This document shows positions 1 through 8,915 of a stretch of 64,000 nucleotides of DNA, one piece after another. The DNA comes from JACPDD01 sp040900105 (GTDB taxonomy: Bacteria > Patescibacteriota > Microgenomatia > Levybacterales > UBA12049). Position 1 is the first letter of the stretch. Every line of letters begins with the position of its first letter. A model generated the notes under the pieces. That model was not told where the DNA came from. It did no database searches and worked only from the letters and a program-made list of their open reading frames with translations. Both the position numbers and the translations under genes were made by a program. The DNA lies in assembly GCA_040900105.1 (NCBI GenBank), contig JBBDZP010000053.1, positions 1-64,000 on the forward strand, in the 5' to 3' direction.

Positions 1-52
1 CCAAAATACATTGTAAAAAGCACAATAAGGAATAACTCTAGGTCATGAAAAA

Positions 53-1705
53 TTACTTCCCTAGATATTTCTCTTCATTTTTCCAGATCTTGAGAACTGG
101 AACCCCATCTATCTTTATTTCAAAAACTGGCTCCAGTGTTTCTATGTAATTAGCTTTGTCTGGAAACACCTTATCCCATTCTACATGTGTCACATTCATG
201 ACATATTCACCTCTTTGCTCCTCCCCGCTCCAAAACTCATCGGAAAATCTAATATCGGAACGTAAAAAACTAGAAGGAATGGCGGAGGTTCCGTTATTAA
301 TCAGGGTTAGCCTTGCGTTTCTTTCTACATTATTGTTGAGCCAATCTGCTCCCTGACGGTAAACATTTCCCAGATCTCCACCTGCTTCAATTATGTTTTT
401 TTGGTAAGCTCCGGAAAGACCCCCGGCAATTTGGTTAAAATAAACCGTTTCGTTGGGATGGATTCTCATAACATCCCAGACGCCGAATAAAAATAGACAC
501 AATAATATAAAGACTACAAAATTTCTTACTATCTTAGGTTTTGTAAAATCAATAATTCCGGTAAGTCCAATGCCTGAAAGAATAGCCATTGCAGGCACAA
601 ATTCCATTATCTGTCTCACTCCGCCATATAGGGAAGCACCAGGAACTGTAACCCTGATAAATGGGACAAAAAACCATAGAAGGATAAGAACTAGAAGGGA
701 TGTTTTTTTGTCCTTCTTTATAATTTTACCTAGTGACCAAAGTATTCCTGTTATTAACAGTAATAAAGTAATTAAAGGAGTTGTGAGAAAAGTCCAGACT
801 GCAGGATAAGTATTAAATCCATATAGAAGAAAAGCAGGTGTATAGTTTGTAGATGTCCCGATATGCTTATACCACAAGAAGATATTTCCCAAATTATTAA
901 CCGGATCCTGCCATAAGTATGGCCAGGAGGCAAAAAATACTACAAATCCCATTAATATTAGAACCGGAACAATAGATAGGAGGAAAATTTTTACAGATAT
1001 TATTTTAAAGCGGGGATCTGATTTGTTCTTAATAAGATAAAATATAGTCCAGGGCGCTATGATAAAAGGTATAAATAATATGTTAAATTTTGTTCCCCAA
1101 GCTAGTCCAAATAAAATTCCGGATAACAACAACAGTTTCCACGAAACACTTCTGACTGCATAGTAAATACTTATTAAACACGCAGAGTAAAATAATGCTT
1201 CCGGAGGATCTTTGACGTTAAAATGTGTTTCTGCGAAAAAAACAGGATAAAAGAACAAAGATAATCCCGACACCAAGCCGGCTAATAAACTGAACTCTTT
1301 TGAAACAAACCAAGTAATTAAGAATACAAGAATAGAAGAAAGAAATATACCGGCTAACGAATATGCCTCAATATCTTGCAACCAGCCTAACTTTTCAAAA
1401 AAAATCTTGTTGAAAAAAGAAAAAAATATACCATTTATTACAGGATGACAACAATCGTTTTCAAGATAAAAATCAGCCTGATGATCTGAATACTTATATA
1501 TACTTTTTCTGCCTCCCGATTCTTGCCCATAGGTTTCTCTCCCACCGGACAAGAAGAAATCAAGATATGCTTGCCCTCTAACAAAGTGCGTAGGTTCGTC
1601 CCAATTTATACCATAATCCGATATTGTGAAGAGACCCAGCAGAAAAAATGCCAGAGACAAAACGAAAGGCAATAAAAAAAGATAAATTTTCCGATTAAAA
1701 TCCAT
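53..1705 (-). CDS. GT-C membrane glycosyltransferase (GT39/PMT-like)
   Basis: Predicted polytopic membrane glycosyltransferase of the GT-C fold, expected to move a sugar from a polyprenyl-phosphate carrier to an acceptor on the outer face of the membrane. Of 550 residues, the first helix (about 8-28) is followed by the acidic pair D36-E37 in NWDEPTH, the usual GT39 catalytic-loop position. A second conserved loop, HFNVKDPPEA (161-170), and AWGTKFN (near 200) are shared with the protein at 17290-19362, a clear paralogue. Roughly ten helices are followed by a soluble C-terminal region from about residue 430. The ATG at 1705 lies 10 nt after the gene at 1715-3181 and has no clear Shine-Dalgarno. 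Donor and acceptor are unknown. Confidence 0.85.
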   Translation of the reverse strand: MDFNRKIYLFLLPFVLSLAFFLLGLFTISDYGINWDEPTHFVRGQAYLDFFLSGGRETYGQESGGRKSIYKYSDHQADFYLENDCCHPVINGIFFSFFNKIFFEKLGWLQDIEAYSLAGIFLSSILVFLITWFVSKEFSLLAGLVSGLSLFFYPVFFAETHFNVKDPPEALFYSACLISIYYAVRSVSWKLLLLSGILFGLAWGTKFNILFIPFIIAPWTIFYLIKNKSDPRFKIISVKIFLLSIVPVLILMGFVVFFASWPYLWQDPVNNLGNIFLWYKHIGTSTNYTPAFLLYGFNTYPAVWTFLTTPLITLLLLITGILWSLGKIIKKDKKTSLLVLILLWFFVPFIRVTVPGASLYGGVRQIMEFVPAMAILSGIGLTGIIDFTKPKIVRNFVVFILLCLFLFGVWDVMRIHPNETVYFNQIAGGLSGAYQKNIIEAGGDLGNVYRQGADWLNNNVERNARLTLINNGTSAIPSSFLRSDIRFSDEFWSGEEQRGEYVMNVTHVEWDKVFPDKANYIETLEPVFEIKIDGVPVLKIWKNEEKYLGK

Positions 1706-1714
1706 AAGGATAAG

Positions 1715-3181
1715 CTACTTTGAATTTAGTTTATAAACTATTACTGTATCCGAAAATTTCTTAATCATTGTATAATTTTCCTCTAAAAATTCCAAAAATG
1801 GCCATTCGGACAGACCTGGATGATCATCCGGTAATGATTCGTCATATACAACAAACTTAGCAGGATTATCCTTGAAAACCTTAATCGTCTCTTCGTATGG
1901 AGTGAGGAGATACGGAAAAGGATCCACGTATTTATTGGCAGGAAGTCTATCCGAAAGAACGTATATCATCTCGCTCTTATAACTTAGTATTTTATCATCC
2001 TTCTGCGAATTGTTCTTAATTATAGTTGCTATTTCCTTATCTTGCTCTCCCCAATCCATAAGATACTGGCCTTTGGCAAAACCATCGCTTTGGATGCTAC
2101 CTATATACGACTCTATAAAGCGAGATGTGAAGAAAATGAAAAGGATAAAAGAGGCAATTACAACTATTTTTTTCGTTACCGTTAAAGAATTCTTCCTAAC
2201 TAAAAGAGACAGGTTTAATCCTGCAATCAAAGATATGAGAGGAAATGAGGTAAAAGCTTTATATGACAAGGCAGAAGGAAAAAGAGATGGGAGCAAAAAT
2301 AAGATCTGTGCGGTAATAAAAAATGCAACTTGCAGCTTTATTCCTGTCTTTTTCCAGAAAAGTACAAATGGAATAAGTAACGACATATAGCCCGCAATTA
2401 TCCACAATCCATCACCCTGGGTGATATAAGCGGTTCGCAGAGGTCCAAATATGAAATAGATCGTATAGTACAGAAAATCTTTTAATCCCCCCCTAATCAA
2501 GAAGTAAAAAACTACTAATGATACGGGTAGGAGTATCCCACTAAGTAATATCAAGATGTTTTTTGCCAGTTTTTCAACTCTATATTTCTGCAGAAAGAAA
2601 TCAAGAAAAATTGATGATAATACGGCTATAATAACAAGTCCCGAATTCTGCTTAGTTACAAGTGATAAACCTGAAATTATTCCAGCCGGCAGAAGAAGGT
2701 AGGACCTTCTTTTGTTAAAAAATAAAAGCATTAAACCAAATAAAATCAGGTTAAATAGCCCAATGAGCATCTCATCCTCTTCTACATTTTGGAAGAGGGG
2801 AAAAAGAAAAACAATAAAAAAAACAAATGGCAGCCAAAAACACTTTCCTATAAATTTCCTGCTTATGAGAAACAAGGATAAAGATATAAGTATAAATAAT
2901 GTGTATACAAAATATTGGTATGCTTCTCCATTTGGTCCAAAAATTTCATACCAACCGGACAGCAAGAATAAATCAAAGGGCATTCGAAGCCACACAAAAT
3001 CTTTATAAGGAACAAGCCCCTGCAAGATATACCATGGTCTTACGATTCCTGCAGTCCAAATATAAAAAGGGAGAAAAAATACATGCAAAGATATAATTCC
3101 AATTCCAGTAAAAAATAGCATTAAATCTTTAACAGAAAAGGAGCGTATGTATTTACTTTGTAAGTATCTCATAAGTTCCAT
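1715..3181 (-). CDS. Polytopic GT-C-like membrane protein
   Basis: A 488-residue membrane protein with about ten hydrophobic helices and a soluble C-terminal tail of about 110 residues. Its first extracytoplasmic loop has WYILQGLVPYKDFVWLRMP, a pattern seen in GT39-like proteins of unknown specificity. The tail (DRLPANKYVDPFPYLLTPYE) is clearly related to that of the upstream gap-broken gene, so the two are tandem paralogues. The start overlaps the end of that gene by about 29 nt; the ATG at 3172, preceded by GGAACTT, is an alternative. Role by family: lipid-linked sugar transfer outside the membrane. Substrate unknown. Confidence 0.75.
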   Translation of the reverse strand: MELMRYLQSKYIRSFSVKDLMLFFTGIGIISLHVFFLPFYIWTAGIVRPWYILQGLVPYKDFVWLRMPFDLFLLSGWYEIFGPNGEAYQYFVYTLFILISLSLFLISRKFIGKCFWLPFVFFIVFLFPLFQNVEEDEMLIGLFNLILFGLMLLFFNKRRSYLLLPAGIISGLSLVTKQNSGLVIIAVLSSIFLDFFLQKYRVEKLAKNILILLSGILLPVSLVVFYFLIRGGLKDFLYYTIYFIFGPLRTAYITQGDGLWIIAGYMSLLIPFVLFWKKTGIKLQVAFFITAQILFLLPSLFPSALSYKAFTSFPLISLIAGLNLSLLVRKNSLTVTKKIVVIASFILFIFFTSRFIESYIGSIQSDGFAKGQYLMDWGEQDKEIATIIKNNSQKDDKILSYKSEMIYVLSDRLPANKYVDPFPYLLTPYEETIKVFKDNPAKFVVYDESLPDDHPGLSEWPFLEFLEENYTMIKKFSDTVIVYKLNSK

Positions 3182-3853
3182 ACCGAGCTACTGTTTTATA
3201 ATTATTTTTGACATAGACAATAAACTGCCAATTGTTAAGAACGGGAAAATCGTCAAATGTTTTCCAGTCAACAATTACGACACTGGGTGGATTGTCAAGT
3301 ATTTCATTTGTTGATTTTTCAAACGGAGAAACCAACCAGGGAAACAAATATACATATTTATTAGCCGGAAGCCTTTCTGCTAGAGTCGTTATATAGTGAT
3401 GGCCCAAGTTCATAATTGGGCTTTTTTCTTTTGTATTTTCCCGTAACCACGCTACCACATTTAGTTCATCTTCTCCATAATCTATAATAAAATCCCTATT
3501 GAAAATATAATTAGGCAGATAATCAACGTAAAATGTCTTCGCATGAGGAATAAGCAGTATTAAACCGGCTATTACAAATGCTTTTACTAAATTTTTATTA
3601 AGATGGGTTAGTACTATTGCCCATANNNNNNNNNNNNNNNNNNNNNNNNNNNNNNNNNNNNNNNNNNNNNNNNNNNNNNNNNNNNNNNNNNNNNNNNNNN
3701 NNNNNNNNNNNNNNNNNNNNNNNNNACCATCCCGTTCTGACTAAAGTAATTTTGTGAAAGCGCGAATGTCCAGACGTAGTAAGGAAGTTGAAACACAGCA
3801 AGATATGAAAACGCAGATGCGGCAATAAATATACCCAGTAGTTTTCTGGTCAT
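3153..3853 (-). CDS. GT-C-like membrane protein, interrupted by assembly gap
   Basis: Two ends of one gene lie on either side of a 100-N run. The N-terminal piece (ATG at 3853, preceded by AGGA) encodes MTRKLLGIFIAASAF and a hydrophobic helix. The C-terminal piece is open from the gap to the stop at 3153 and contains ERLPANKYVYLFPWLVSPFE, matching the tail of the paralogue at 1715-3181. Compared with that 488-residue relative, about 290 residues are missing, so the true gap is probably nearer 0.9 kb than 100 bp. It is probably an intact gene in the organism, but continuity across the gap is inferred. Confidence 0.65.
3626..3725. other. Assembly gap (100 N)
   Basis: A run of exactly 100 N, the conventional placeholder for a scaffold gap of unknown length. 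It falls inside a GT-C-like gene whose close paralogue lies next to it, so the gap may come from repeat-related assembly difficulty. Confidence 0.98.
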
Positions 3854-3868
3854 AAATGATATCTTCCT

Positions 3869-3883
3869 ATGATATACTATCAT
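3869..3883. promoter_or_regulatory. Divergent promoter palindrome with extended -10
   Basis: The palindrome ATGATA-TAC-TATCAT sits between two divergent genes whose starts are 32 nt apart. On the plus strand, TG-A-TATACT (3870-3878) is an extended -10 element lying 7 nt before the GTG at 3886, so the plus transcript would be leaderless. On the minus strand, the ATG at 3853 has an AGGA Shine-Dalgarno. No convincing -35 element was found. The palindrome could also be an operator, but this is untested. Confidence 0.5.
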
Positions 3884-3885
3884 GT

Positions 3886-4563
3886 GTGAATTTATCAATT
3901 ATTCTACCGATCCTTAATGAGCAGGAAGGAATTAGAGATTCTATTGCTGACATACTAAGCTATTCAAAGTATTTCTCTGAACTTGAAATAATAGCAGTTA
4001 ATGACGGTTCTAAAGACAATACCCTCTCCATTCTTGAGGATCTTAAAAAGAAAAATAAAAGGATTAAAATTGTAAGTCATAAAACAAATAGGGGTTATGG
4101 AGCGGCGCTTAGAAGCGGCATCAAAAACTCTTCATATGACTGGGTATTTTTCACAGACGCGGATATGCAATTTGACATGAAGGAACTCCTGGGATTTTTA
4201 CCTCATACCAAAAATTTTGATTTTATTGTTGGTTTTAGAGAAGGAAGAGCGGATCCACCTAAAGTAAAGTTTAGGTCATGGGTTTATAACAGACTCGTGC
4301 GAATGCTTTTTGGGCTCCCTCTAAAAGATGTTGACTGCGCATTTAAGCTTATGAAAAAAACTGCCGTTTCAAAGATTCGTACATCTTCAAATAGTTTTTT
4401 TATAAGCGCAGAACTTATGACAAAAGCTCACAAAAAAAGACTTAGGATTAAGGAAATTGGAGTAAAACACCGCCCAAGAAGGAAAGGAAAATCCACCGTG
4501 ACAATAAAAAGAGTGCTACATACAATACTGGATCTTGTTAAACTAAGGTTATCTTACATATGA
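3886..4563 (+). CDS. GT2 glycosyltransferase, DPM1-like
   Basis: A 225-residue family 2 glycosyltransferase with GT-A fold. It has the N-terminal strand LSIILPILNEQEG, the nucleotide-binding VNDGSKDNT, and the metal-binding DADMQFD (DxD-type). It has no long C-terminal membrane segments, so it resembles soluble polyprenyl-phosphate sugar synthases of the DPM1 type. The GTG at 3886 is preferred because an extended -10 lies 7 nt upstream and the N-terminal strand begins right after it; an ATG at 3856 is the alternative. The stop overlaps the next gene by ATGA, suggesting translational coupling. Sugar specificity cannot be read from sequence. Confidence 0.85.
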   Translation: MNLSIILPILNEQEGIRDSIADILSYSKYFSELEIIAVNDGSKDNTLSILEDLKKKNKRIKIVSHKTNRGYGAALRSGIKNSSYDWVFFTDADMQFDMKELLGFLPHTKNFDFIVGFREGRADPPKVKFRSWVYNRLVRMLFGLPLKDVDCAFKLMKKTAVSKIRTSSNSFFISAELMTKAHKKRLRIKEIGVKHRPRRKGKSTVTIKRVLHTILDLVKLRLSYI

Positions 4564-5837
4564 AAGTTGCAATAATAGGTGCGGGCGTCACAGGTCTTGC
4601 CGCAGCTTGGGAGCTTAGTAAGAAAGGTCACAAGGTTGTTGTATTCGAACGCTCAGAAGTTCCCGGAGGACTAGGTACCTACATCAAAGTAAAAAACAAT
4701 TATGTAGAACGTTTTTATCACCATTTTTTTGAAAGCGATAGTGAGATAAAGAAAATGGCCAAAGAGCTTGGAATTTCCAGTAAGCTCAAATTTTACAAGG
4801 CAAAGACTGGAATATTTTCAGAGAATAAGGTCTACCCATTCAGTTCTCCTTTTGATCTTTTAAGATTTAGCCCCCTTTCTTTTATTGACAGGCTAAGATG
4901 TGGACTAGCTACTGCATACTTGAAGTTTTTACCCTTTGCTCCTTACTCCTTGGACAAGACTCCGGCAGACAAATGGATTAAAAAGTATGAAGGAGAAACG
5001 GTTTACGAAAAAATATGGGGCCATCTTCTTGAGGGAAAATTTTCCAAATACTCAAGCAGGATTTCAGCCCTTTGGCTTTGGGGACGAGTCAAGGACAGAA
5101 GCCCCAAGCTCGGATATTTTGACGGAAGCGTAAAGATTCTCTTTGACAAGCTCATTGAAAGGATTAAAAAACAAGGAGGACAGATCAGGCTTGAGGCAGA
5201 AATTGGAGGAATTGAGAATAAGCAAGAAGGAATATTAATAAAAGGAACGGGCATTAGTGAACGATTTGATAAAGTAATAATTACAACTGTCTCCCCTATT
5301 GCAAACTTTTTAATAAAAGATGGGCTAAGTGATGAGTCTAGAAAAAAATTATCCTCAGTTGATCAATTAGGGGCAATTTGTCTAATTTTGGAATTAAAAC
5401 ATTCTATCCAATCGCAATACTGGTTAAATCTTTGCGATAAGAGGTCAAAAGTCCTGGTAATGGTAGAGCACACAAACATGATCGACAAGAAATACTACGG
5501 CGGAAGAACACTGGTTTATCTGGCAAATTACCTACATAGAAACGACCCGCGTTTCAAATTAACGGATGCTCAAGTTATAAAGCAGTACACGCAGATTTTA
5601 AAAGAGATTAACGGAAACTATAGAAACTCTTGGATTTTGAAATCTTATATTTCCAGAGTGCCTCGCGCGCAAACAATTTTTAGCACCGGGGCGCTAAAAA
5701 AACTACCTCCTTTCAAAATATCCGAAAATATATACCTTGCAAATATTGACCAGATGTATCCGCATGACAGAAATCTTGACCAGGGTATAGAGTTGGGCAG
5801 GAAGGTAGCTGGGATGCTTCTGAATAGAATTAACTAG
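4560..5837 (+). CDS. FAD/NAD(P)-dependent oxidoreductase (amine-oxidase/HemY fold)
   Basis: A 425-residue flavoprotein. The N-terminus has the Rossmann dinucleotide motif IIGAGVTGLAAAWEL (5-19), the adenosine-binding acidic residue in VVVFERSE, and PGG a few residues later, as in protoporphyrinogen oxidase, amine oxidase and UDP-galactopyranose mutase relatives. The C-terminus has the second FAD contact region (IYLANIDQMYP). It is probably not a heme enzyme here: it is coupled by ATGA to a GT2 gene and followed by a membrane protein and a methyltransferase, so oxidation or isomerisation of a lipid-linked or nucleotide sugar is more plausible. The substrate is unknown. Confidence 0.85.
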   Translation: MKVAIIGAGVTGLAAAWELSKKGHKVVVFERSEVPGGLGTYIKVKNNYVERFYHHFFESDSEIKKMAKELGISSKLKFYKAKTGIFSENKVYPFSSPFDLLRFSPLSFIDRLRCGLATAYLKFLPFAPYSLDKTPADKWIKKYEGETVYEKIWGHLLEGKFSKYSSRISALWLWGRVKDRSPKLGYFDGSVKILFDKLIERIKKQGGQIRLEAEIGGIENKQEGILIKGTGISERFDKVIITTVSPIANFLIKDGLSDESRKKLSSVDQLGAICLILELKHSIQSQYWLNLCDKRSKVLVMVEHTNMIDKKYYGGRTLVYLANYLHRNDPRFKLTDAQVIKQYTQILKEINGNYRNSWILKSYISRVPRAQTIFSTGALKKLPPFKISENIYLANIDQMYPHDRNLDQGIELGRKVAGMLLNRIN

Positions 5838-5839
5838 AT

Positions 5840-7507
5840 ATGCTTAATAAACTTATTATTGCATTCAGTTCCATAGCTACGGCTTCATTAGCGTGTTTTC
5901 TTTTATTTTTTCAATTTTTCCAACAGGATGAATGGCACGGCTTTGGAATTATTCTTTCTCAGGGAACACATTACATAACACTTAATAGATCTATTCCGGA
6001 ACTTCTTTTGGGAGACAGGGTGGGCGCGCGTCTTCTAACATTTGGTCTATTTAATATTTTTCATTTAAATCCTCTACCCTATGGATTTATAGCGCTAACT
6101 TTGCATTTAGCAAACACGTTCCTGGTTTTTATACTTGCCCGAAAATTAACCAATAAAAAATCTATTGCCTTGCTATCTGCTCTATTCTTCATAGTTAACG
6201 AGGTGGGAAATGAAGCTTACGCTTGGTTTGGAACCATGAGTGGCTCTGCCGTCTCCGTTTTATTTTTTCTCATCTCTGCTTATTTTTTCTTAAGATTCAT
6301 AGATACAAACAAAGTAAAATTCGCAGTAGTTTCAGCATTTATACTTTGGGTATCGTTTTTGTTTAAAGAGATAGCGGTTTTTGCCTTCGTCTTTTATCCT
6401 GTGCTCTTTTACCTCTACTCTCCTAAAAAGCTGAGTCCCCTAAAATTCATTAAAGCATATTCCCCTTTTTTAATTATTGCAACAGTTTTCTTATTGTATT
6501 TTGCAAAAACAGTCCTGTTTATCCCAGGAGACCAGGCAAATTATGTAGGTGCAAATGATTCATTTGTCCCCACACTTCTTGCACATATCGGGCAGTATCC
6601 ATTAGAGGGCATGGTCCAAACATTCATCCCAAATTTCTTTCTATTTATGCTCTCCCCTATTATTACAATGATCTTTGGTTTTCACATACCGAAAGACTCT
6701 CTAGAATTCCTTGTAGCAAGTCAAGGTCAGTACGCCGAATTGACAACGGTTCTTATCTTAATATCCGCAGTAGCAATGATCTTTTTTGTTCTTAGGAAAA
6801 GATGGAACAAGGTATCTCTTCTTTTTAAAAAAACACTGATATCTTCTTTATTGCTTACGGCGCTAAGTTTTATACCCTACATTGTTCTCAACAGGTCATT
6901 TGCCTATCTGGATTCAAGACACTATTATATAGCTACAATAGGAGCATCTATCTTCCTAGCTACGCTTCTTTTTACTCTTTATCCATTAGTTAAAAGAAAA
7001 AGACAAATAATAGTCCTATTTATGGGAGCTATGTATCTAATCATACATAGCACAACTCTATTTATGGATTTTAAACTCCTGGGAGAAAGATCATATGAAA
7101 GACGGTTATTTCTTAAGCAAACACGACAGCTAGTACCTAATTTGTCTGAAAAAACTGTGTTCTTTATAACAGGCGATTACGTAGGGTATTATGGATTACC
7201 GGAACTCAAGGTTCCTTTCCAGTCCGGTCTCGGGCACGTATTAATGGTTGTCTATGCAACGGATGAACAGTTAAATTCTAATTTCTTTAAAGAGGAGACC
7301 CTTATAAAAGCCCAGGATGTTGGGTTTTTATATGACATACTGGGTCAAGGGTACAGAGAGACAAACGGGCAAGGATTCGGATATTATCTTGATCGAACCG
7401 AACTACAGAAAGCCTTGGATAAAAAATTATTTACAAAAGAAAATATCATTTCCTTATATTATGAGAGTGAAAAGAAAAGATTGATCAAAAAGAATAATGA
7501 ATTTTAA
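5840..7507 (+). CDS. Polytopic GT-C-like membrane protein
   Basis: A 555-residue protein with about ten hydrophobic helices and a soluble C-terminal region of about 140 residues. The first loop after helix 1 carries DEWHGFG, an acidic pair where GT-C enzymes have their catalytic Asp/Glu. A second loop has NEVGNEAYAWFGT. It begins 2 nt after the FAD oxidoreductase and overlaps the next methyltransferase by 11 nt, so all four plus-strand genes form one operon. Likely an extracytoplasmic glycosyltransferase using the product of the upstream GT2. Family membership is inferred from topology and the acidic loop only. Confidence 0.7.
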   Translation: MLNKLIIAFSSIATASLACFLLFFQFFQQDEWHGFGIILSQGTHYITLNRSIPELLLGDRVGARLLTFGLFNIFHLNPLPYGFIALTLHLANTFLVFILARKLTNKKSIALLSALFFIVNEVGNEAYAWFGTMSGSAVSVLFFLISAYFFLRFIDTNKVKFAVVSAFILWVSFLFKEIAVFAFVFYPVLFYLYSPKKLSPLKFIKAYSPFLIIATVFLLYFAKTVLFIPGDQANYVGANDSFVPTLLAHIGQYPLEGMVQTFIPNFFLFMLSPIITMIFGFHIPKDSLEFLVASQGQYAELTTVLILISAVAMIFFVLRKRWNKVSLLFKKTLISSLLLTALSFIPYIVLNRSFAYLDSRHYYIATIGASIFLATLLFTLYPLVKRKRQIIVLFMGAMYLIIHSTTLFMDFKLLGERSYERRLFLKQTRQLVPNLSEKTVFFITGDYVGYYGLPELKVPFQSGLGHVLMVVYATDEQLNSNFFKEETLIKAQDVGFLYDILGQGYRETNGQGFGYYLDRTELQKALDKKLFTKENIISLYYESEKKRLIKKNNEF

Positions 7508-8126
7508 TAAGATCGTTGGTAGCTATAAGGACGTACTGTATTACAAAAGTCTTGAAAAGGAGCTTAGAGGCTCGGCATCCGTTTTGGATGTCGGATGCGG
7601 GTCAGATTCACCGCTTTCTCATGTTAAAAAGACATTCATTAGTCATGGCATTGATGTTCACAGGCCAAGCGTCTTAAAAAGCAAGAAAAAGAAGATACAC
7701 GACCAGTATACTACTGGAGATATAACCAAGCTAAGTAAATACTTTAAACCTAAGTCCTTTGATGCGGTTGTAGCGCTGGATGTAATAGAACATTTCCCTA
7801 AAAACGAGTCCTATAAACTAATAAAGGACATGGAAAAAATTGCAAGAAAGAAAGTAATCCTTCTTACTCCAAATGGATTCTATCCCCAAGACGGATACGA
7901 CAGTAATCCACACCAAATACATAGGTCGGGATGGAATACACAGGATCTAAGAAAAATCGGATATAAACTATACGGACTAAGAGGTCTAAAGTATTTACGA
8001 GGAGACTATGCGACACTAAAATATAAACCTTGGATTATTGTAGGAATTCTTGCTTTTATTTCAGAGCCGCTTTTATTTAACTGCCCAAGCCTTTCCTATG
8101 ATCTTCTTGCAATAAAAGAAAAATAG
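7497..8126 (+). CDS. Class I SAM-dependent methyltransferase
   Basis: A 209-residue protein of the Rossmann-like methyltransferase fold. Motif I is VLDVGCGSDSP (29-39), the acidic end of strand 2 is in HGIDVHR, and motif post-II/III reads FDAVVALDVIEHF, close to the UbiE/MenG-type set. It is the last gene of the plus-strand operon, overlapping the membrane protein by 11 nt, and ends 4 nt before the convergent DUF268 gene. Likely acts on a sugar or lipid-linked intermediate; acceptor unknown. Confidence 0.85.
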   Translation: MNFNKIVGSYKDVLYYKSLEKELRGSASVLDVGCGSDSPLSHVKKTFISHGIDVHRPSVLKSKKKKIHDQYTTGDITKLSKYFKPKSFDAVVALDVIEHFPKNESYKLIKDMEKIARKKVILLTPNGFYPQDGYDSNPHQIHRSGWNTQDLRKIGYKLYGLRGLKYLRGDYATLKYKPWIIVGILAFISEPLLFNCPSLSYDLLAIKEK

Positions 8127-8129
8127 AAA

Positions 8130-8915
8130 TCACTTACTGTCTTTTGTGAAGACAAATAGGCCACACCCATAATTCAAGTTCCTATAATCTCTGTAATCAA
8201 CTTTTTCATGAAAATTTCCTTCGTCATCAACAACTGAGAAAGAGACCAGCTTTAAATCAGAAAAATAATAAAGAACTGTTTTTGGAGATAATATCCTATG
8301 CGCATTAAAGCATATCTTCTCTCTTCCCATAGGAACGGAGAAATATAAAAAGCCGTCTTCCTGAAGCACTCTACTTAGCTCCTTGCAAGCCTTTTCGGTG
8401 CCCTTTGGGTCTATGGGATCTCCGTATCGCCCTAACCCTATGTGCTCCACCACATGAAGACACGATAGTGAGCTGATTGAATTATCTTTAAAGGGAAGGT
8501 TTAATATGTCTCCTTTTTTTATTTCAAGATTTTTAAGCTTGGCTTTAAAAGGCCGCAGGTCAACAAATGTTGTTTTTGTGATTTTGGATATATATCCTAC
8601 CATTTCATACCTGGAAGCAACATCCACATGGTGAGATGGCATAGTTTTTAATACATTTTCAAAAACCCATAACTGTTGATAGAAATAATGCGAATCAAAC
8701 TCATCATGCAGAGTAGTTTTGTCTGACAGTATTGGAAACAGATTCATGCCCAAAAGTTTTGCTGACGGATCCTTAATTTTATAACTCACCATGTCGCGCA
8801 AATACCATCCGTAACCGGTAACCCCTTTTACAAAACGTATTGGATCAAAAATTGGGGAACCAATGCGGTAAATTAAATATGCAATGTTCTTTTTTTTGGA
8901 ATCAAAAACTCTCAT
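8130..8915 (-). CDS. DUF268 family protein (methyltransferase-like)
   Basis: A 261-residue protein matching the remembered DUF268 pattern: HVDVASRYEMVGY (about 97-109), FVDLRPF, GDILNLPFKDNSI, then CLHVVEHIGLGRYGDP, YFSVPMGREKICFNAHR and a C-terminal LVSFSVVDDEG. The core resembles a SAM-dependent methyltransferase, but motif I is degenerate (DVAS rather than GxGxG), so activity is not certain. DUF268 genes are common in polysaccharide loci. Its ATG overlaps the stop of the upstream methyltransferase (ATGA), so the two are probably co-translated. Confidence 0.85.
   Translation of the reverse strand: MRVFDSKKKNIAYLIYRIGSPIFDPIRFVKGVTGYGWYLRDMVSYKIKDPSAKLLGMNLFPILSDKTTLHDEFDSHYFYQQLWVFENVLKTMPSHHVDVASRYEMVGYISKITKTTFVDLRPFKAKLKNLEIKKGDILNLPFKDNSISSLSCLHVVEHIGLGRYGDPIDPKGTEKACKELSRVLQEDGFLYFSVPMGREKICFNAHRILSPKTVLYYFSDLKLVSFSVVDDEGNFHEKVDYRDYRNLNYGCGLFVFTKDSK

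Noticed and set aside
1..52. Possible gene at the left edge
   Set aside because: No open frame or start signal can be supported in 52 nt.
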